From Paenibacillus rhizophilus (GTDB lineage Bacteria > Bacillota > Bacilli > Paenibacillales > Paenibacillaceae): 64,000 nt of DNA. Positions within the stretch are counted from its first letter, which is position 1. The number at the start of each line of letters is the position of its first letter. A model generated the notes under the pieces. The model was not told the origin of the DNA, searched no databases, and saw only the letters and a list, made by a program, of their open reading frames with translations. The stretch is taken from contig NZ_RQPI01000005.1 in assembly GCF_003854965.1 (NCBI RefSeq), positions 124,001 to 188,000 on the forward strand, written 5' to 3'. This document shows positions 36,897 through 45,497 of this stretch, piece after piece. Made by a program: the position numbers and the translations under genes.

Positions 36897-37466
36897 ATGA
36901 GAAAATCAATGTGTCTGTTGCTGGTCCTTACGCTGCTGCTGACAAGCTGCGGTATGGTCAAAAAACAGTCATCACCCTCTCCTCAGGATAAACAATCGGC
37001 AATGAATGGCATAAATAACAGGGAACGCGGGGTAAGACCGCTGGCAGACGAGGGAACGGAAACGCCTCAGGCTTCTGCACCGAACGGAACGGGCGTTGTT
37101 ACGCTTAGCGACGCCGAGCTGAAAGACCATCTGGAACGGTTGGCTAAAAGAGTCCCCGGCGTAAAGGGAGCACACTGCGTCGTGATGGGCAAAACCGCCG
37201 TTGTCGGCATCGACGTGGACGGATCGCTCAGCCGTTCCAGAGTGGGTACGGTCAAATACTCGGTTGCCGAGGCTTTGCGCAAAGACCACGTGGGCGTTAA
37301 CTCGCTCGTGACCGCGGACGCCGATGTGGCGGCGCGTATCGCCGAGCTGAGCCGACACTTCCGCCAAGGCCGCCCCGTCTCCGGATTTGCCGCTGAAATG
37401 GCCGATATCATCGGGCGGATTATTCCTCAGCTTCCCGAAGATACGACGCCACGGGGCCAGCAATAA
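36897..37466 (+). CDS. ylaJ: YhcN/YlaJ-family sporulation lipoprotein
   Basis: The 189-residue protein has a lipoprotein signal (MRKSMCLLLVLTLLLTSC, lipid Cys at about 18), a low-complexity spacer, and the YhcN/YlaJ domain (LAKRVPGVKGAHCVVMGKTAVVGIDVDG). Family members sit in the inner membrane of the forespore and affect germination. AAAGGAGCAAG precedes the ATG. It is divergent from ylaK across 105 bases and shares a bidirectional terminator with the converging flavin protein gene. Confidence 0.9.
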   Translation: MRKSMCLLLVLTLLLTSCGMVKKQSSPSPQDKQSAMNGINNRERGVRPLADEGTETPQASAPNGTGVVTLSDAELKDHLERLAKRVPGVKGAHCVVMGKTAVVGIDVDGSLSRSRVGTVKYSVAEALRKDHVGVNSLVTADADVAARIAELSRHFRQGRPVSGFAAEMADIIGRIIPQLPEDTTPRGQQ

Positions 37467-37512
37467 CCTTTATATCGTCAGTTTCACCCGCAAATTAAAT
37501 GATGACAAGGTC

Positions 37513-37547
37513 AAAAAAAGCCCAGTGAACTCCTCACTAGGCTTTTT
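37513..37547. terminator. Bidirectional terminator between ylaJ and the split-barrel gene
   Basis: AGCCCAGTGA pairs with TCACTAGGCT, with seven As before and five Ts after, so it can end transcripts on both strands. The right arm contains the stop codon of the minus-strand gene (37537-37539). Confidence 0.88.
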
Positions 37548-37989
37548 GCATTGCGGCAAACACTTGTCCATCGAGCTTTTCCGCCGCACGCTGGTCGTAG
37601 GTTTTGGCATATTTTGGAGCCGATTCCAGCTGTGCGCCATAAAAGAGCGCATTCCGCACCGCCGAGATTTGCACATCAAAGCAACACATCTCGAACGGAA
37701 CCTCGGGAAGCGGATCGATCTTGACAACGGAACGGCCGTTAATGGCATGAACCGTCCCCTCCCCAAAGATGGTCAGCGTGACCAGAGGGTTCTCCTTCAT
37801 GTTTCTGACCAGCCGGGAACGGTGGTCGATCGCCAGCCGGAGCGTGGTAGCATTCACCGCATACACCCACGAAATAGCCGTGGAGGTAGGGCCGCCGCTT
37901 TCCGCATCGACGGTATTAAGCAGCACGAATGTTTCGTTTTGCAGCATCTTCAGCAGAGATTCGGTAAGCTGGGCAACGGATTCGGACAT
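37537..37989 (-). CDS. Pyridoxamine 5'-phosphate oxidase-like flavin split-barrel protein
   Basis: The 150-residue protein resembles FMN-binding split-barrel proteins: NETFVLLNTVDAESGGPTST at the first strands, WVYAVNATTLRLAIDHRSR and LVTLTIFGEG. The likely ligand is FMN or F420/haem, and the substrate is unknown. Its place beside ylaJ/ylaK matches B. subtilis YlaL, an uncharacterised protein of similar size, but I have not verified homology. The ATG is preceded only by GGGGGCC, a weak ribosome site. Confidence 0.72.
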   Translation of the reverse strand: MSESVAQLTESLLKMLQNETFVLLNTVDAESGGPTSTAISWVYAVNATTLRLAIDHRSRLVRNMKENPLVTLTIFGEGTVHAINGRSVVKIDPLPEVPFEMCCFDVQISAVRNALFYGAQLESAPKYAKTYDQRAAEKLDGQVFAAMQKA

Positions 37990-38101
37990 GATGACAGGCC
38001 CCCTTGTGCGGCATAGTAGAGCTTAGTTAATTATATTATACCATAAGCCCAAACTTGCATTCAATTTGGGAAAGCTGCGGCTATTGTCAGATGCGGCGCT
38101 T

Positions 38102-39187
38102 CTAAGGGGCTGCGGATGCCGCTGGAGCGGCTCCGGCCAGCCGGTCTTTCAGACTCCGCTTCGCGGCGTCAAGCTCTTCTTCGTTAATATATACATAAGG
38201 GCTGCGCCAGGTGCCGGTTACCGGCTTGAATTCCACGTTATTTTTGGACATTTGCCAATACGCCGCGATCATATTCTTGATTTGGTCCTTCTCAAGGTCG
38301 GTCTGCATATTATCGTTGATCGCATCCAGCACGCCGCCGATTTTGACAACTCCGCCAAGCGACTGCATCTGATCCATGAGCGAATGCAGCACTTCGCTTT
38401 GCCGCCGGTTGCGGTCGAAATCGTCGGAGGCTTTCGTCTTCGGATCGCAGTTGGATTTGCGATAACGGACATAGTCGAGCGCCTTGTCGCCGTTCAGCTC
38501 GGCGGGACCCTTTTTCAAATTGATGTCGGTGCCGTCCGCGCTGTCCGTATAACACATATCTTCGCTGATGTTAACCTTGACGCCCCCAAGCTCGTCGACC
38601 GCCCCGCGGAAGCCTTGGAAATTAAGGACCGATACATAGTCGATTTTAACGTCAAGATACTTGCCCATCATGGTCTTCATTTCATCCTCGGCCGAGATGC
38701 CTGAAGTATCTTCCTTACTCTTGAACCTCGAATAGAATTCGTTGATCTTCGTCCTCTTGTAGCCGGCCAGCTCCATATACGTATCGCGGGGAAGCGAAAC
38801 GATCGTCGCCGATTCCGTCTCCGGATTGAGCGCGACCACCATGATAACATCCGTCAGATACGATTTATGCTTCGGCCGGTAATCCGTTCCGAGCAGCAGC
38901 ATGGTCAGCGGCTTGACCTTAGCCGAGCTATCGGCGGCCACCGGTCTGTCAACGCCCGTATCCAGCACTCCGCTGTCCAGCTTATAGTATAAATACAGGA
39001 AGTAACCTACCACGACGAGCGCCGACAGCATCATGAGAATTAAAATCAATTTTCCGAGCCGGGCCATAAAGCCAGGTTTCTTGTTCTTCTTGCGGATCCC
39101 ATTCTTGGAAGCTTGCCCAGCGGGCCTTCTGTTTCCGCCCCCCTGTCCTCTGGACCTTGGAGGCAAACTGCCGTTACTTGTGCTCAT
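38102..39187 (-). CDS. LytR-CpsA-Psr (LCP) family cell-wall glycopolymer ligase
   Basis: Membrane-anchored phosphotransferase that attaches teichoic acid or another anionic polymer to peptidoglycan. The 361-residue protein has a basic Gly/Arg-rich cytoplasmic tail of about 42 residues, one membrane helix (LILILMMLSALVVVGYFLYL) and the LCP domain with LLGTDYRP, SYLTDVIMV, SLPRDTYM and DFDRNRRQ, which supply the polyprenyl-phosphate-binding arginines and aspartates. Two extracellular cysteines (MCYTDS and SNCDPK), the second in an extra loop before DFDRNRRQ, may form a disulfide. AAAGGAC lies about 11 bases before the ATG. It follows ylaH without a visible terminator. Confidence 0.9.
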   Translation of the reverse strand: MSTSNGSLPPRSRGQGGGNRRPAGQASKNGIRKKNKKPGFMARLGKLILILMMLSALVVVGYFLYLYYKLDSGVLDTGVDRPVAADSSAKVKPLTMLLLGTDYRPKHKSYLTDVIMVVALNPETESATIVSLPRDTYMELAGYKRTKINEFYSRFKSKEDTSGISAEDEMKTMMGKYLDVKIDYVSVLNFQGFRGAVDELGGVKVNISEDMCYTDSADGTDINLKKGPAELNGDKALDYVRYRKSNCDPKTKASDDFDRNRRQSEVLHSLMDQMQSLGGVVKIGGVLDAINDNMQTDLEKDQIKNMIAAYWQMSKNNVEFKPVTGTWRSPYVYINEEELDAAKRSLKDRLAGAAPAASAAP

Positions 39188-39271
39188 AATTAAATAAAGT
39201 CCTTTTCTTCATTGGGAATAAGTAAAATGTTACTAAAATATCAGACGTACCTTTTGCTCAAAAGTTGCGTT

Positions 39272-39571
39272 TCACCGCCGCTTTGCGGTGTCTGCCGCCG
39301 CCTTGCGTTTCTGCCTTGCCTCGACGAAATAACGGACCCGTACGAGCAGCATCAGGCCGACCGCGACCAGCAGGCACTGAATAATCGGCAGCTTGTCATG
39401 CTGAAAAACGAGCAAAATACCCGCACCGATGGCCATCATCGCATAAAGCAATATTTCCTTCAGCAGAGGCAGCTTCTGATTCACCCGAAATACCCGGTTA
39501 TACACATAAGTAAGCAAAATGAAAATAACGACATAGGCAATTAAGGGGTGCTCCGCAAACCAGATTTGCAA
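39272..39571 (-). CDS. ylaH: YlaH-like membrane protein
   Basis: A 99-residue protein with three hydrophobic helices (LIAYVVIFILLTYVYNRVF, EILLYAMMAIGAGILLVF, IIQCLLVAVGLMLLVRV) and a basic C-terminal tail (EARQKRKAAADTAKRR). It resembles B. subtilis YlaH, which likewise follows typA (ylaG). I chose the TTG at 39571 with AGGAGTGA eight bases before it; a GTG four codons earlier overlaps that ribosome site. Function unknown. Confidence 0.82.
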   Translation of the reverse strand: MQIWFAEHPLIAYVVIFILLTYVYNRVFRVNQKLPLLKEILLYAMMAIGAGILLVFQHDKLPIIQCLLVAVGLMLLVRVRYFVEARQKRKAAADTAKRR

Positions 39572-39708
39572 GGGTACAGTCACTCCTTCCGGGTAATGGA
39601 TACTGCATCCATTATATCATCGAAGGGTACTCTGCCGCCTTAAAAACATTCGGATGCCTATAGCCAAATAATGCCGTTCTGCTTTTATCATATATGTCCG
39701 CAAGGACA

Positions 39709-39742
39709 AATCAGCCGCCGGAATAAATTCCGGCGGCTGATT
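39709..39742 (-). terminator. Terminator after typA
   Basis: AATCAGCCGCCGGAAT pairs perfectly with ATTCCGGCGGCTGATT around AA. On the minus strand only TTTG follows, so it may be leaky and allow reading into ylaH. Confidence 0.75.
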
Positions 39743-39766
39743 CCATTATAGGCGGATTGCCCTTGA

Positions 39767-41608
39767 TTACATATTGGCCTCAGCCATTTTGCGGTGTTTC
39801 TCCGCGCGCTCGCGTTCGCTCTTGTTCAGAATTTTCTTGCGCAGGCGAACAGATTTTGGCGTTATCTCGCAATATTCGTCATCGTTCAAATATTCAAGCG
39901 CCTGCTCCAGGGAGAACAGGACCGGAGTCTTCAGCTTAACGGTGTCGTCCTTCGTTGCGGAACGGACGTTGGTCAACGCTTTTTCCTTACAGATATTCAC
40001 GACGATATCGTTGTCGCGCGTATGCTCGCCCACGATCATGCCTTCGTAAATGTCGGTGCCCGGCTCGAGGAACAGCGTACCGCGGTCTTCCACACCCATC
40101 ATGCCGTAGAAGGTGGAAGTTCCGGTCTCGGTCGAGACAAGCACGCCCTGGTGGCGTCCGCCAACCTGGCCGCCGATCAGCGGGGCATAGCTGTCGAACG
40201 CATGGTTCATAACGCCGTAGCCGCGTGTCAGTGTCAGGAAATGCGTGTTGTAGCCGATCAGACCACGCGCTGGAATCAGGAATTCAAGACGGACCTGACC
40301 GTTGCCGTTGTTGATCATATTGACCATTTCGGCCTTACGGCTGCCCAGGCTTTCCATAACGGAGCCCGTGCTGTCTTCCGGCACGTCGATAAGAAGGCGC
40401 TCCAGCGGTTCCATCTTGGCTCCGTCAATTTCCTTGACGATAACTTCAGGCTTGGAAACCTGCATTTCATATCCTTCACGGCGCATGTTCTCGATCAGAA
40501 TGCCGAGATGCAGCTCGCCGCGGCCGGAGACGATAAAGGCGTCCGGACTGTCGGTTTCGTTCACACGCAGGGAGACGTCGGTTTCCAGCTCCTTGAACAG
40601 ACGCTCGCGCAGTTTGCGGGAGGTTACCCACTTGCCTTCCTTGCCGGCGAATGGAGAATTGTTGACCAGGAAGGTCATCTGCATTGTCGGCTCGTCGATC
40701 TTCAGAACAGGCAGCGCTTCAGGGTTCGCCGGATCGGCAATCGTCTCGCCGATGTTGATGTCCTTGATGCCGGCAATCGCCACGATGTCGCCCGCGCCGG
40801 CTTCTTCGGTCTCCACACGCTTCAGGCCTTGGAAACCGAACAGCTTCTCGATGCGAGCCGACTTGTGCTTGCCGTCGCGCTGGATAACCGTTATGGCCTG
40901 ACCTTGACGGATAATTCCGCGGTTGACGCGGCCGATGGCGATACGGCCCAAATACTCGTTATAGTCCATCAGGGTAACAAGGAATTGCAGCGGCTCTTCA
41001 ACGCTCTCCGTCGGAGACGGGATATGCTCGATGATGGTTTCATACAGGGCAAGCATGTTGTCGTCCTGCTTCTCCGGATCAAGGCTGGACGTTCCGTTCA
41101 GCGCGGAGGCGTATACGACAGGGAATTCAAGCTGATCGTCGCTAGCTTCCAGCTCGATGAACAGATCCAGCACTTCGTCGATTACTTCGCTCGGCCGGGC
41201 GGCCGGACGGTCGATTTTGTTGACGACGACGATTGGCGTCAGATTTTGTTCAAGCGCCTTGCGCAGCACGAATTTCGTCTGCGGCATGCAGCCCTCGTAG
41301 GCGTCGACGACAAGCAGAACGCCGTCAACCATCTTCATAATCCGTTCTACTTCTCCGCCGAAGTCGGCGTGTCCGGGCGTGTCCACAATGTTGATGAGAA
41401 AATCTTTATAGGTAATGGCTGTGTTCTTGGCCAGAATCGTAATGCCGCGTTCCCGTTCCAGATCGTTGGAATCCATGGCGCGCTCCTGTACCGTCTCGTG
41501 CTCGCGGAAAATACCCGACTGCTGCAGCAACTGGTCGACGAGCGTAGTTTTGCCATGGTCAACGTGGGCAATGATCGCTATGTTGCGAATTTGTTCTCTT
41601 GAATGCAT
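39767..41608 (-). CDS. typA: TypA/BipA, ribosome-associated GTPase
   Basis: Translational GTPase related to EF-G that aids 50S assembly and growth at low temperature or under stress. The 613-residue protein has G1 [10 protein letters not shown]2 region ERGITI, G3 [10 protein letters not shown]4 NKIDRP, then beta-barrel, EF-G-like domains and the BipA-specific C-terminus with [12 protein letters not shown]. The ATG at 41608 ([13 protein letters not shown]) is chosen; AAAGGATTTGG lies about 13 bases upstream. It is YlaG of B. subtilis and precedes ylaH as there. Its leader contains a terminator-like hairpin. Confidence 0.96.
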   Translation of the reverse strand: MHSREQIRNIAIIAHVDHGKTTLVDQLLQQSGIFREHETVQERAMDSNDLERERGITILAKNTAITYKDFLINIVDTPGHADFGGEVERIMKMVDGVLLVVDAYEGCMPQTKFVLRKALEQNLTPIVVVNKIDRPAARPSEVIDEVLDLFIELEASDDQLEFPVVYASALNGTSSLDPEKQDDNMLALYETIIEHIPSPTESVEEPLQFLVTLMDYNEYLGRIAIGRVNRGIIRQGQAITVIQRDGKHKSARIEKLFGFQGLKRVETEEAGAGDIVAIAGIKDINIGETIADPANPEALPVLKIDEPTMQMTFLVNNSPFAGKEGKWVTSRKLRERLFKELETDVSLRVNETDSPDAFIVSGRGELHLGILIENMRREGYEMQVSKPEVIVKEIDGAKMEPLERLLIDVPEDSTGSVMESLGSRKAEMVNMINNGNGQVRLEFLIPARGLIGYNTHFLTLTRGYGVMNHAFDSYAPLIGGQVGGRHQGVLVSTETGTSTFYGMMGVEDRGTLFLEPGTDIYEGMIVGEHTRDNDIVVNICKEKALTNVRSATKDDTVKLKTPVLFSLEQALEYLNDDEYCEITPKSVRLRKKILNKSERERAEKHRKMAEANM

Positions 41609-41680
41609 GATTTGTATCCAAATCCTTTCATTTATCAAATAAAAACTTTAAAAATTTGCAAAGGGAATCGAAGGCTTCAT

Positions 41681-41713
41681 AAAAGAAGCGCCGGACGCTA
41701 AACCCGACGCTTC
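41681..41713 (-). terminator. Terminator-like hairpin in the typA leader
   Basis: On the minus strand GAAGCGTCGGG pairs with CCGGCGCTTC (one bulge), followed by TTTTATG. It may terminate the upstream membrane-protein transcript, but it lies downstream of the best typA promoter, so it could also attenuate typA. Confidence 0.65.
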
Positions 41714-41726
41714 AACATTATTTTCA

Positions 41727-41756
41727 ATTGTATCGTGAAAGCACAGTGAAAAGCAA
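41727..41756 (-). promoter_or_regulatory. Candidate typA promoter
   Basis: On the minus strand TTGCTT (41751-41756), 18 bases, TACAAT (41727-41732). Transcription would start near 41720, giving a leader of about 110 bases that contains the hairpin at 41681-41713. Confidence 0.5.
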
Positions 41757-41796
41757 GTCTTTTCATGAAAAAACAATTTTCCAAGAAGAAAGAAAC

Positions 41797-42303
41797 TTAC
41801 CAGCCCCTGTTCCATTTGTTCCGGCCGCCGCTCCGTCTCACGATCAGCCATATTCCTCCCAGAACGAGAACCGCTCCGAGAATATACATGATCCCTGTAC
41901 CGAGCAGGCTGAAAAACATTAAAACAAGACTGATCACGCCAAGAATGACAGCACCGGCAGTCAGTCCGCCGCTCCTCGGAGAAACGAACAGCGAATACTC
42001 GTACAAGCCGACCGCCACGCCAAGCGGCAGCACCGGCCAGAGATAAGCCATCAGCCCCCAGCCCCACGTATTGCAGAGTCCAAACAGCAGACCGTACACA
42101 GTGAGAATACCGGCAGGTATAAGGGCGGCAGGCGTCAAGCGTCTGCCAAAGACAAGAACATGCAGGAACAATCCCGGCAGGAGGATTATAAGCGGCCACA
42201 ACGCCCGTCCCAAAAATCCGAACACTCCCAGTTTTCCCAGCAAAATAACGAGACCGGCGCACACGATGAACAGACCCAGCTTCATGTCGTTTTTAGAGGA
42301 CAT
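41797..42303 (-). CDS. Multi-helix membrane protein, LiaI/LiaF N-terminus-like
   Basis: A 168-residue protein with about six to seven hydrophobic helices (LGLFIVCAGLVILLGKLGVF, LWPLIILLPGLFLHVLVFG, IMYILGAVLVLGGIWLIV). The repeated LWPLIIL / LWPVLPL pattern resembles the transmembrane part of LiaF/LiaI and DUF5668 proteins, which take part in envelope-stress sensing. It ends in a basic tail (RRSGGRNKWNRGW). Several in-frame ATGs exist; 42303 has GAAGGG about ten bases upstream and starts just before the first helix. No specific function can be assigned. Confidence 0.65.
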   Translation of the reverse strand: MSSKNDMKLGLFIVCAGLVILLGKLGVFGFLGRALWPLIILLPGLFLHVLVFGRRLTPAALIPAGILTVYGLLFGLCNTWGWGLMAYLWPVLPLGVAVGLYEYSLFVSPRSGGLTAGAVILGVISLVLMFFSLLGTGIMYILGAVLVLGGIWLIVRRSGGRNKWNRGW

Positions 42304-42449
42304 CCTACCACTCATCCCTTCAACAATCGCATCTCTTTCCCACCGCATCGGCATGTCCGACGCTTCGGGATTCTTCATTATTTTATCCGAAAAACGCAAA
42401 AAGCGCCAATATGCGCCACGTTGCGTGAAGCTTCTACTTTTTATATTTC

Positions 42450-42472
42450 AAAAAAATACCCCATAAATGGGG
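42450..42472 (-). terminator. Terminator of the minus-strand YjbE/TerC gene
   Basis: CCCCAT pairs with ATGGGG around two bases. The minus strand continues TATTTTTTTG. It lies 68 bases past the stop codon. Confidence 0.8.
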
Positions 42473-42539
42473 CCTCTCTTGAAGGTTTGTTCCGATGCCT
42501 GATTATTATATCAACAATTGGAGCGCACAGTTACTTATT

Positions 42540-43199
42540 CTATCCCGCCTTCGGTGTGTGCCGTTTAATCCCTCCAGCCGCAACGACGGCGACGCCCAGC
42601 GCAACGGGCAGCAGAGTATGCATAGTCGGAAGCAGGATGGACAGCACCGCACCCAGCTTGGCGTCATGCAGCAGCATCTCCCCGGCGGTATAGGCGAGAA
42701 TGTATGCCCCTATGTAGATAAGCACCGGAAAACGGTGCAGCCAGCCGACGATAATGCCGCTGCCCCATACAACAATCGGAATACTGAGCGCAATCCCGAT
42801 GACTATAAGAGCCAGATCGCCTTTCGCCAGACCGGCAATGGCAAGCACGTTGTCCAAGCTCATAATGAAATCGGCGGCCAAAATAGTCCGGATCGCTTTC
42901 CACACCGTGGAGCCTTCGCTCACGCGGATTTGGTCTTCTTCCTCCAGCAGCAGCTTAAATGAAATCCACAGCAGCAAGATTCCGCCGCCCGCTTGAATGT
43001 AAGGAATCTTAAGCAGCAGCACCGCCGCCAGCGTCAATATGCAGCGCAAAAGGACAGCTCCCGCCGACCCCCACCATACCGCCTTTTTGCGCTGTTCTTC
43101 CGGCAGGTTTTTGCTCGCCATCGCGATAACCATCGCATTGTCTCCGCTGAGAACGAGATTCACCATTAATATTTCTCCAAGCAGCCATATCGAATCCAT
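42540..43199 (-). CDS. YjbE/TerC-family metal-ion transporter (copy 1)
   Basis: Polytopic membrane protein of the TerC superfamily, whose studied Bacillus members export manganese. The 219-residue protein has seven hydrophobic helices and both acidic intramembrane motifs, VLSGDNAMVIAMA and IMSLDNVLAIAG. The ATG at 43199 (MDSIWLLGEI) follows GGGAGGT; a start eight codons earlier has no ribosome site. It is divergent from a second member of the same family 157 bases away. I see no yybP-ykoY riboswitch in the short spacer, although this family is often under one. Confidence 0.85.
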   Translation of the reverse strand: MDSIWLLGEILMVNLVLSGDNAMVIAMASKNLPEEQRKKAVWWGSAGAVLLRCILTLAAVLLLKIPYIQAGGGILLLWISFKLLLEEEDQIRVSEGSTVWKAIRTILAADFIMSLDNVLAIAGLAKGDLALIVIGIALSIPIVVWGSGIIVGWLHRFPVLIYIGAYILAYTAGEMLLHDAKLGAVLSILLPTMHTLLPVALGVAVVAAGGIKRHTPKAG

Positions 43200-43355
43200 C
43201 GCACATACCTCCCGAACCGGCATGTAACTACTTGTATGCTCGGAGGCGACAAGCTATGCTTCCCGTCCCATTTTCACTGTATGGAAGAATGTCCCCATGA
43301 GATTCTGCGTATACAATATTAGGAGATATCTGGGCTTTGCATAGGAGTGAATAGT

Positions 43356-44048
43356 GTGAACATGCTCGGGGAATTTATGCTGGGATTGCTGAATATCATC
43401 TTCCTGGATCTTGTGCTGGCCGGAGACAATGCGATTGTTATCGGCCTGGCCGCTCGGAATCTGCATCCCGCTACACAGAAAAAGGCTATTGTCCTCGGGA
43501 CGGCGGGAGCCGTGGTGCTGCGTATTGCCGCCACGCTGCTCGTCGTCTGGCTGCTGGAAATCCCCTGGCTGCGGCTGGCGGGCGGACTGCTGCTGCTCTG
43601 GATCGCTTACAAGCTGCTGACCGATGGCGGCGGCCCCGCCGAAGTAAAAGCGGGAGACAACATCGGGTCGGCGGTAAGGACCATTATTGTTGCGGATGCC
43701 GCCATGGGCCTGGATAACGTAATCGCCATTGCCGGTGCGGCGCGGCACAATACGGTTCTGGTCGCCCTAGGTCTTCTCATCAGCGTGCCCATCGTCGTCT
43801 GGGGCAGTACGCTGTTCATCCGACTGCTGTCCAACTTTCCCTGGATTATCTATGCGGGGGCTGCGGTCCTGGGATATACGGCTGCCGGAATGATCGCCGA
43901 GGAGCGGGAGATGGAATCTTTTTTTGCTTCGCATCCCCTGCTTCGCGCCCTGTTCTACGGGCTTGTCATTACCGTCATCCTTGCCGCAGGGTACCGCAAG
44001 CGCCGGTCCGGCAGCGCGGATGAAGGACAGGAGAAAGCAGCCGGTTAA
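43356..44048 (+). CDS. YjbE/TerC-family metal-ion transporter (copy 2)
   Basis: Paralogue of the divergent neighbour: 230 residues, seven hydrophobic helices, motifs DLVLAGDNAIVIGLA and AMGLDNVIAIAG, and a charged C-terminal tail (YRKRRSGSADEGQEK). It is closer to B. subtilis YjbE than copy 1 by eye. I chose the GTG at 43356 because AGGAGTGA lies six bases upstream; a GTG nine bases earlier overlaps that site, and an ATG two codons later is also possible. The two copies may form a heteromer or serve different ions. Confidence 0.85.
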   Translation: MNMLGEFMLGLLNIIFLDLVLAGDNAIVIGLAARNLHPATQKKAIVLGTAGAVVLRIAATLLVVWLLEIPWLRLAGGLLLLWIAYKLLTDGGGPAEVKAGDNIGSAVRTIIVADAAMGLDNVIAIAGAARHNTVLVALGLLISVPIVVWGSTLFIRLLSNFPWIIYAGAAVLGYTAAGMIAEEREMESFFASHPLLRALFYGLVITVILAAGYRKRRSGSADEGQEKAAG

Positions 44049-44179
44049 GCCGCAGACATCGGATGCCGGATGCCGTGTGGTGCACACGAAAATGGCCGTA
44101 CTCCGGAGGATTCAGAAGGCTTCGCGAGCCGCCGGCAAGCTTGGAGCGACCGGTCGCCGAAGTCTACGCGGATAGAACG

Positions 44180-44216
44180 AAAGACCCGCCCAAGCAATCG
44201 CAGGGCGGGTCTTTTT
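44180..44216. terminator. Bidirectional terminator between terC copy 2 and thiI
   Basis: AAAGACCCGCCC pairs with GGGCGGGTCTTT, with TTTT following on the plus strand. The 44049-44179 stretch before it holds no gene. Confidence 0.85.
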
Positions 44217-45496
44217 CAGAACCAGTCTTCCTTGGCGGAAGAGATTAAATCGGCTTCATCGTCAGGGCTCTCATTTCCGTACGGAGTAATATCTACCGTA
44301 ACAGCCGCCTCAACCGCCTCGGCAAGCCGCTCCGCATAACCAGGGAGTGTCGCTTCGATCTTCTCGATGATCCGCAGATTCGGGTTAGTCGTCGGCGACT
44401 TTGGCATGAACAGCGTACAGCAGTCCTCATAGGGGAGAATCGATAAATCGTAGGTGCCGATTTGCTTCGCAAGCTCCACAATATCGGCTTTGTCCATCAT
44501 GACGAGCGGCCGCAGCAGCGGCAAATCGGTTGCCCGGCCGATGACGTTCATGCTCGGCAGTGTCTGACTGGCGACCTGGCCCAGACTTTCGCCGGTGACC
44601 AGTGCCAGAGCGCCTTCTCGTTCGGCCAGCTTCGTCGTAATCCTCAGCATTGCCCTTCGCATCAGTGTGATCATCAGATTGTCCTGGCCGATTCCGGCAA
44701 ACGAGGTCTGCACTTCAGTAAACGGAACCAGGTGCAGCCGGATTCTTCCGGCGTACCGCGACAGCACCCTGGCCAAATCGATGACCTTTTGCCTCGCTTC
44801 CCGGCTTGTATAGGGATAACTGAAGAAATGAACGCACTCCACCTCCAGCCCCCGACGCATGGAAGACCAGGCCGCCACCGGGCTGTCGATTCCTCCCGAA
44901 AGAAGGAGCATCGCCTTACCGTTGGTACCGAGCGGAAAGCCGCCAACCGCGGGAATATTCTCGCAGAAAATATATGCATACTGCTCCCGGACTTCCACCC
45001 GAAGCTCCAGCATCGGTGTTCTGACGTCGACGGACAGCGCCGGAAAGGTCTTCAGCAGCGGAGCGGACACCAGACGGTTCATTTCCTGGGAGCCATGCGG
45101 GAAGTCCTTCCACACCCGCCGGGCGTTCACCTTAAAGGTCGTGCCCGGTTCGGGGTTGACCTTTTCGATAAATCGAAGGCTTGCCTCCACGATTTCTTCA
45201 AGCTCGGGCTTAACGGCCTTTACCGGACTGATCGATGAAATGCCGAACACTTTGGCGAGCGCTTCCACCATTTCTCCAGCCGGTTCTCCGTTCAATTCCA
45301 CGTAGATTCGCCCATATTCCTTGATCAATCTGGCCATCGGATAAGGCTTGACTATTTCCTTGACATGCCGCAGCATCGTTTTCTCGAAACGGCTGCGGTT
45401 CTTGCCTTTGAGCGTAAACTCCCCGAAACGCAGCAGCAGCATGTCGGCGTATTCTGTGCTTTTTCCCGCCAAACGCGCGGGTTCTATCGTTTTCAT
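44216..45496 (-). CDS. thiI: ThiI, tRNA 4-thiouridine synthase
   Basis: Uses sulfur from a dedicated cysteine desulfurase to make 4-thiouridine at tRNA position 8. The 426-residue protein has an N-terminal ferredoxin-like/THUMP region (GEFTLKGKNRSRFE) and a PP-loop adenylation domain with SGGIDSPVAAW. It has no C-terminal rhodanese domain, the form that in B. subtilis works directly with NifZ in tRNA thiolation. The ATG at 45496 begins one base after the desulfurase stop; an earlier start would overlap it. Co-transcription with the desulfurase is near certain. Confidence 0.95.
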   Translation of the reverse strand: MKTIEPARLAGKSTEYADMLLLRFGEFTLKGKNRSRFEKTMLRHVKEIVKPYPMARLIKEYGRIYVELNGEPAGEMVEALAKVFGISSISPVKAVKPELEEIVEASLRFIEKVNPEPGTTFKVNARRVWKDFPHGSQEMNRLVSAPLLKTFPALSVDVRTPMLELRVEVREQYAYIFCENIPAVGGFPLGTNGKAMLLLSGGIDSPVAAWSSMRRGLEVECVHFFSYPYTSREARQKVIDLARVLSRYAGRIRLHLVPFTEVQTSFAGIGQDNLMITLMRRAMLRITTKLAEREGALALVTGESLGQVASQTLPSMNVIGRATDLPLLRPLVMMDKADIVELAKQIGTYDLSILPYEDCCTLFMPKSPTTNPNLRIIEKIEATLPGYAERLAEAVEAAVTVDITPYGNESPDDEADLISSAKEDWF

Positions 45497-45497
45497 G

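Noticed and set aside
38050-38085. Weak hairpin CCCAAA...TTTGGG after the LCP gene
   Set aside because: Six pairs with a long loop and no T-run; not a convincing terminator.
39794-41602. A 600-codon plus-strand open frame opposite typA
   Set aside because: It mirrors the typA reading frame; no ribosome site, promoter or family resemblance.
41648-42262. A 204-codon minus-strand frame overlapping the LiaF-like gene
   Set aside because: It runs out of frame through the membrane protein gene, has an arginine/cysteine-rich shadow composition and ends in the typA leader.
43224-43346. Possible yybP-ykoY manganese riboswitch in front of the second YjbE/TerC gene
   Set aside because: The conserved riboswitch sequence blocks are not visible and the spacer is too short for the full structure plus promoter.
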